Assembly: GCA_013361595.1 (NCBI GenBank)
Contig: JABFXT010000400.1
Location: 1-6,860 of the forward strand
Source of the DNA: Nocardia sp.
Lineage (GTDB): Bacteria > Actinomycetota > Actinomycetes > Mycobacteriales > Mycobacteriaceae
Direction: 5' to 3'
DNA: 6,860 nucleotides
Both the position numbers and the translations under genes were made by a program. The notes under the pieces were generated by a model, which worked only from the letters and a program-made list of their open reading frames with translations, searched no databases and was not told where the DNA came from. Position 1 is the first letter of the stretch, and the number at the start of each line of letters is the position of its first letter. Positions 6,189 through 6,860 of this stretch are shown here, in pieces.

Positions 6189-6860
6189 AGGCCGAGCTCC
6201 CGTCCGATCAGCATGAGTTGTACTTCCGTGGTGCCCTCGCCGATTTCGAGGATCTTGCTGTCCCGGTAGTGCCGGGCCACCGGGTACTCGTTCATGAAGC
6301 CGTAGCCGCCGAAGATCTGGGTGGCGTCGCGCGAGTTGTCCATGGCGGCCTCGCTGGCCACCAGTTTCGCGATGGCGGCCTGCTTCTTGAAGGGTTTACC
6401 GGACAGCATGAGCGCGGCGGCGTCGTAATAGGCGGTGCGGGCGGTATGGGCGCGGGCCTCCATCCGGGCGATCTTGAAGGCGATCGCCTGGTTGCTGCCG
6501 ATCGTCCGGCCGAACGCCTCGCGTTCCCCGGCGTAGCGCACGCATTCGTCCACGCAACCCTGTGCCGCGCCGACCGACAACGCGGCGATGGCGATCCGGC
6601 CCTCGTCGAGGATGCGCAGGAAATTGGCATAGCCGCGGCCGCGCTCGCCGAGCAGGTTCTCCTTGGGCACCCGGACATCGTCGAAGGTGAGCGGATGGGT
6701 GTCCGAGGCGTTCCAGCCGACCTTGTTGTAGGCGGGTTCGGCGGTGAACCCGGGGGTGTCCGCGGGGACCAGGATGGTGGATATCTCCTTCTTGTTCCCG
6801 GTCTGCCAGGTCACCGCCGTCACTGTCACCAGGGCGGTGATATCGGTGCCGGAGTTGGTG
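6185..6860 (-). CDS. Acyl-CoA dehydrogenase (FadE19-like), C-terminal part, cut by the window edge
   Basis: The frame is open to the right edge, beginning at the edge TNSGTDITALV, so the N-terminal third (probably 150-160 residues) lies outside. FAD-dependent acyl-CoA dehydrogenases introduce an alpha-beta double bond. Present here are the middle beta-domain (KVGWNASDTHPLTFDDVRVP), the signature EREAFGRTIG, the FAD-contacting FGGYGFMNEYPVARHYRD, and a C-terminal EIGEGTTEVQ. The Glu of GEGT is at the catalytic position used by medium- and short-chain enzymes; human isovaleryl-CoA dehydrogenase has Ala there. A simple isovaleryl-CoA assignment is therefore not secured by this fragment. Its end overlaps the MaoC start by four bases. 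By order with MaoC and CitE-like genes it matches the mycobacterial Rv2500c (fadE19) position, a branched-chain or leucine-related context. Confidence 0.92.
   Translation of the reverse strand, partial: TNSGTDITALVTVTAVTWQTGNKKEISTILVPADTPGFTAEPAYNKVGWNASDTHPLTFDDVRVPKENLLGERGRGYANFLRILDEGRIAIAALSVGAAQGCVDECVRYAGEREAFGRTIGSNQAIAFKIARMEARAHTARTAYYDAAALMLSGKPFKKQAAIAKLVASEAAMDNSRDATQIFGGYGFMNEYPVARHYRDSKILEIGEGTTEVQLMLIGRELGL

Overview
The window is G+C-rich DNA with strong G/C bias at third codon positions, GTG starts and a gene content typical of Mycobacteriales. A Nocardia or Rhodococcus-like actinobacterium is the best guess; the genus is inferred, not proven. The two halves differ in character: an accessory-looking left part (1 to about 2600) and a catabolic operon on the minus strand (2617 to the right edge).

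Left part. After roughly 350 bases with no convincing gene, a plus-strand gene (358-1901) resembles the DUF4226-type proteins linked to mycobacterial type VII secretion: an alpha-helical N-terminal domain, a long Pro/Ala/Gly/Thr-rich linker and a small C-terminal beta-rich domain. Its reading frame is broken by an apparent one-base deletion near 853-857. Facing it on the minus strand is a 158-residue glycine-zipper protein of unknown function (1987-2463). Just upstream of that lies a very short ORF (2478-2582) whose peptide repeats part of the glycine-zipper protein, around a shared SGWNL core. This looks like a remnant of a duplicated module.

Right part. Reading leftwards from the right edge are the C-terminal two thirds of an acyl-CoA dehydrogenase (cut by the window), a MaoC-type hydratase overlapping it by GTGA, a CitE-like (HpcH/HpaI family) beta-hydroxyacyl-CoA lyase, and, after a 202-base gap, a full acetoacetate-CoA ligase. 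The first three match in type and order the Mycobacterium tuberculosis Rv2500c-Rv2499c-Rv2498c block (fadE19, maoC-like, citE), associated with leucine and itaconate breakdown. The inferred pathway is acyl-CoA oxidation, enoyl-CoA hydration, cleavage of HMG-CoA to acetyl-CoA and acetoacetate, then ATP-dependent activation of acetoacetate to acetoacetyl-CoA. The ligase would fill the role that scoA/scoB CoA-transferase genes fill near the mycobacterial block.

The most notable point is that the lyase carries an in-frame TAA at codon 52. It sits where the family typically has a Lys in an APADKPAAR-like motif, so the step that makes the ligase's substrate appears interrupted. Two broken genes in under 7 kb suggest either local gene decay or sequence errors. 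I see no tRNA, rRNA, CRISPR array, insertion sequence or phage gene.
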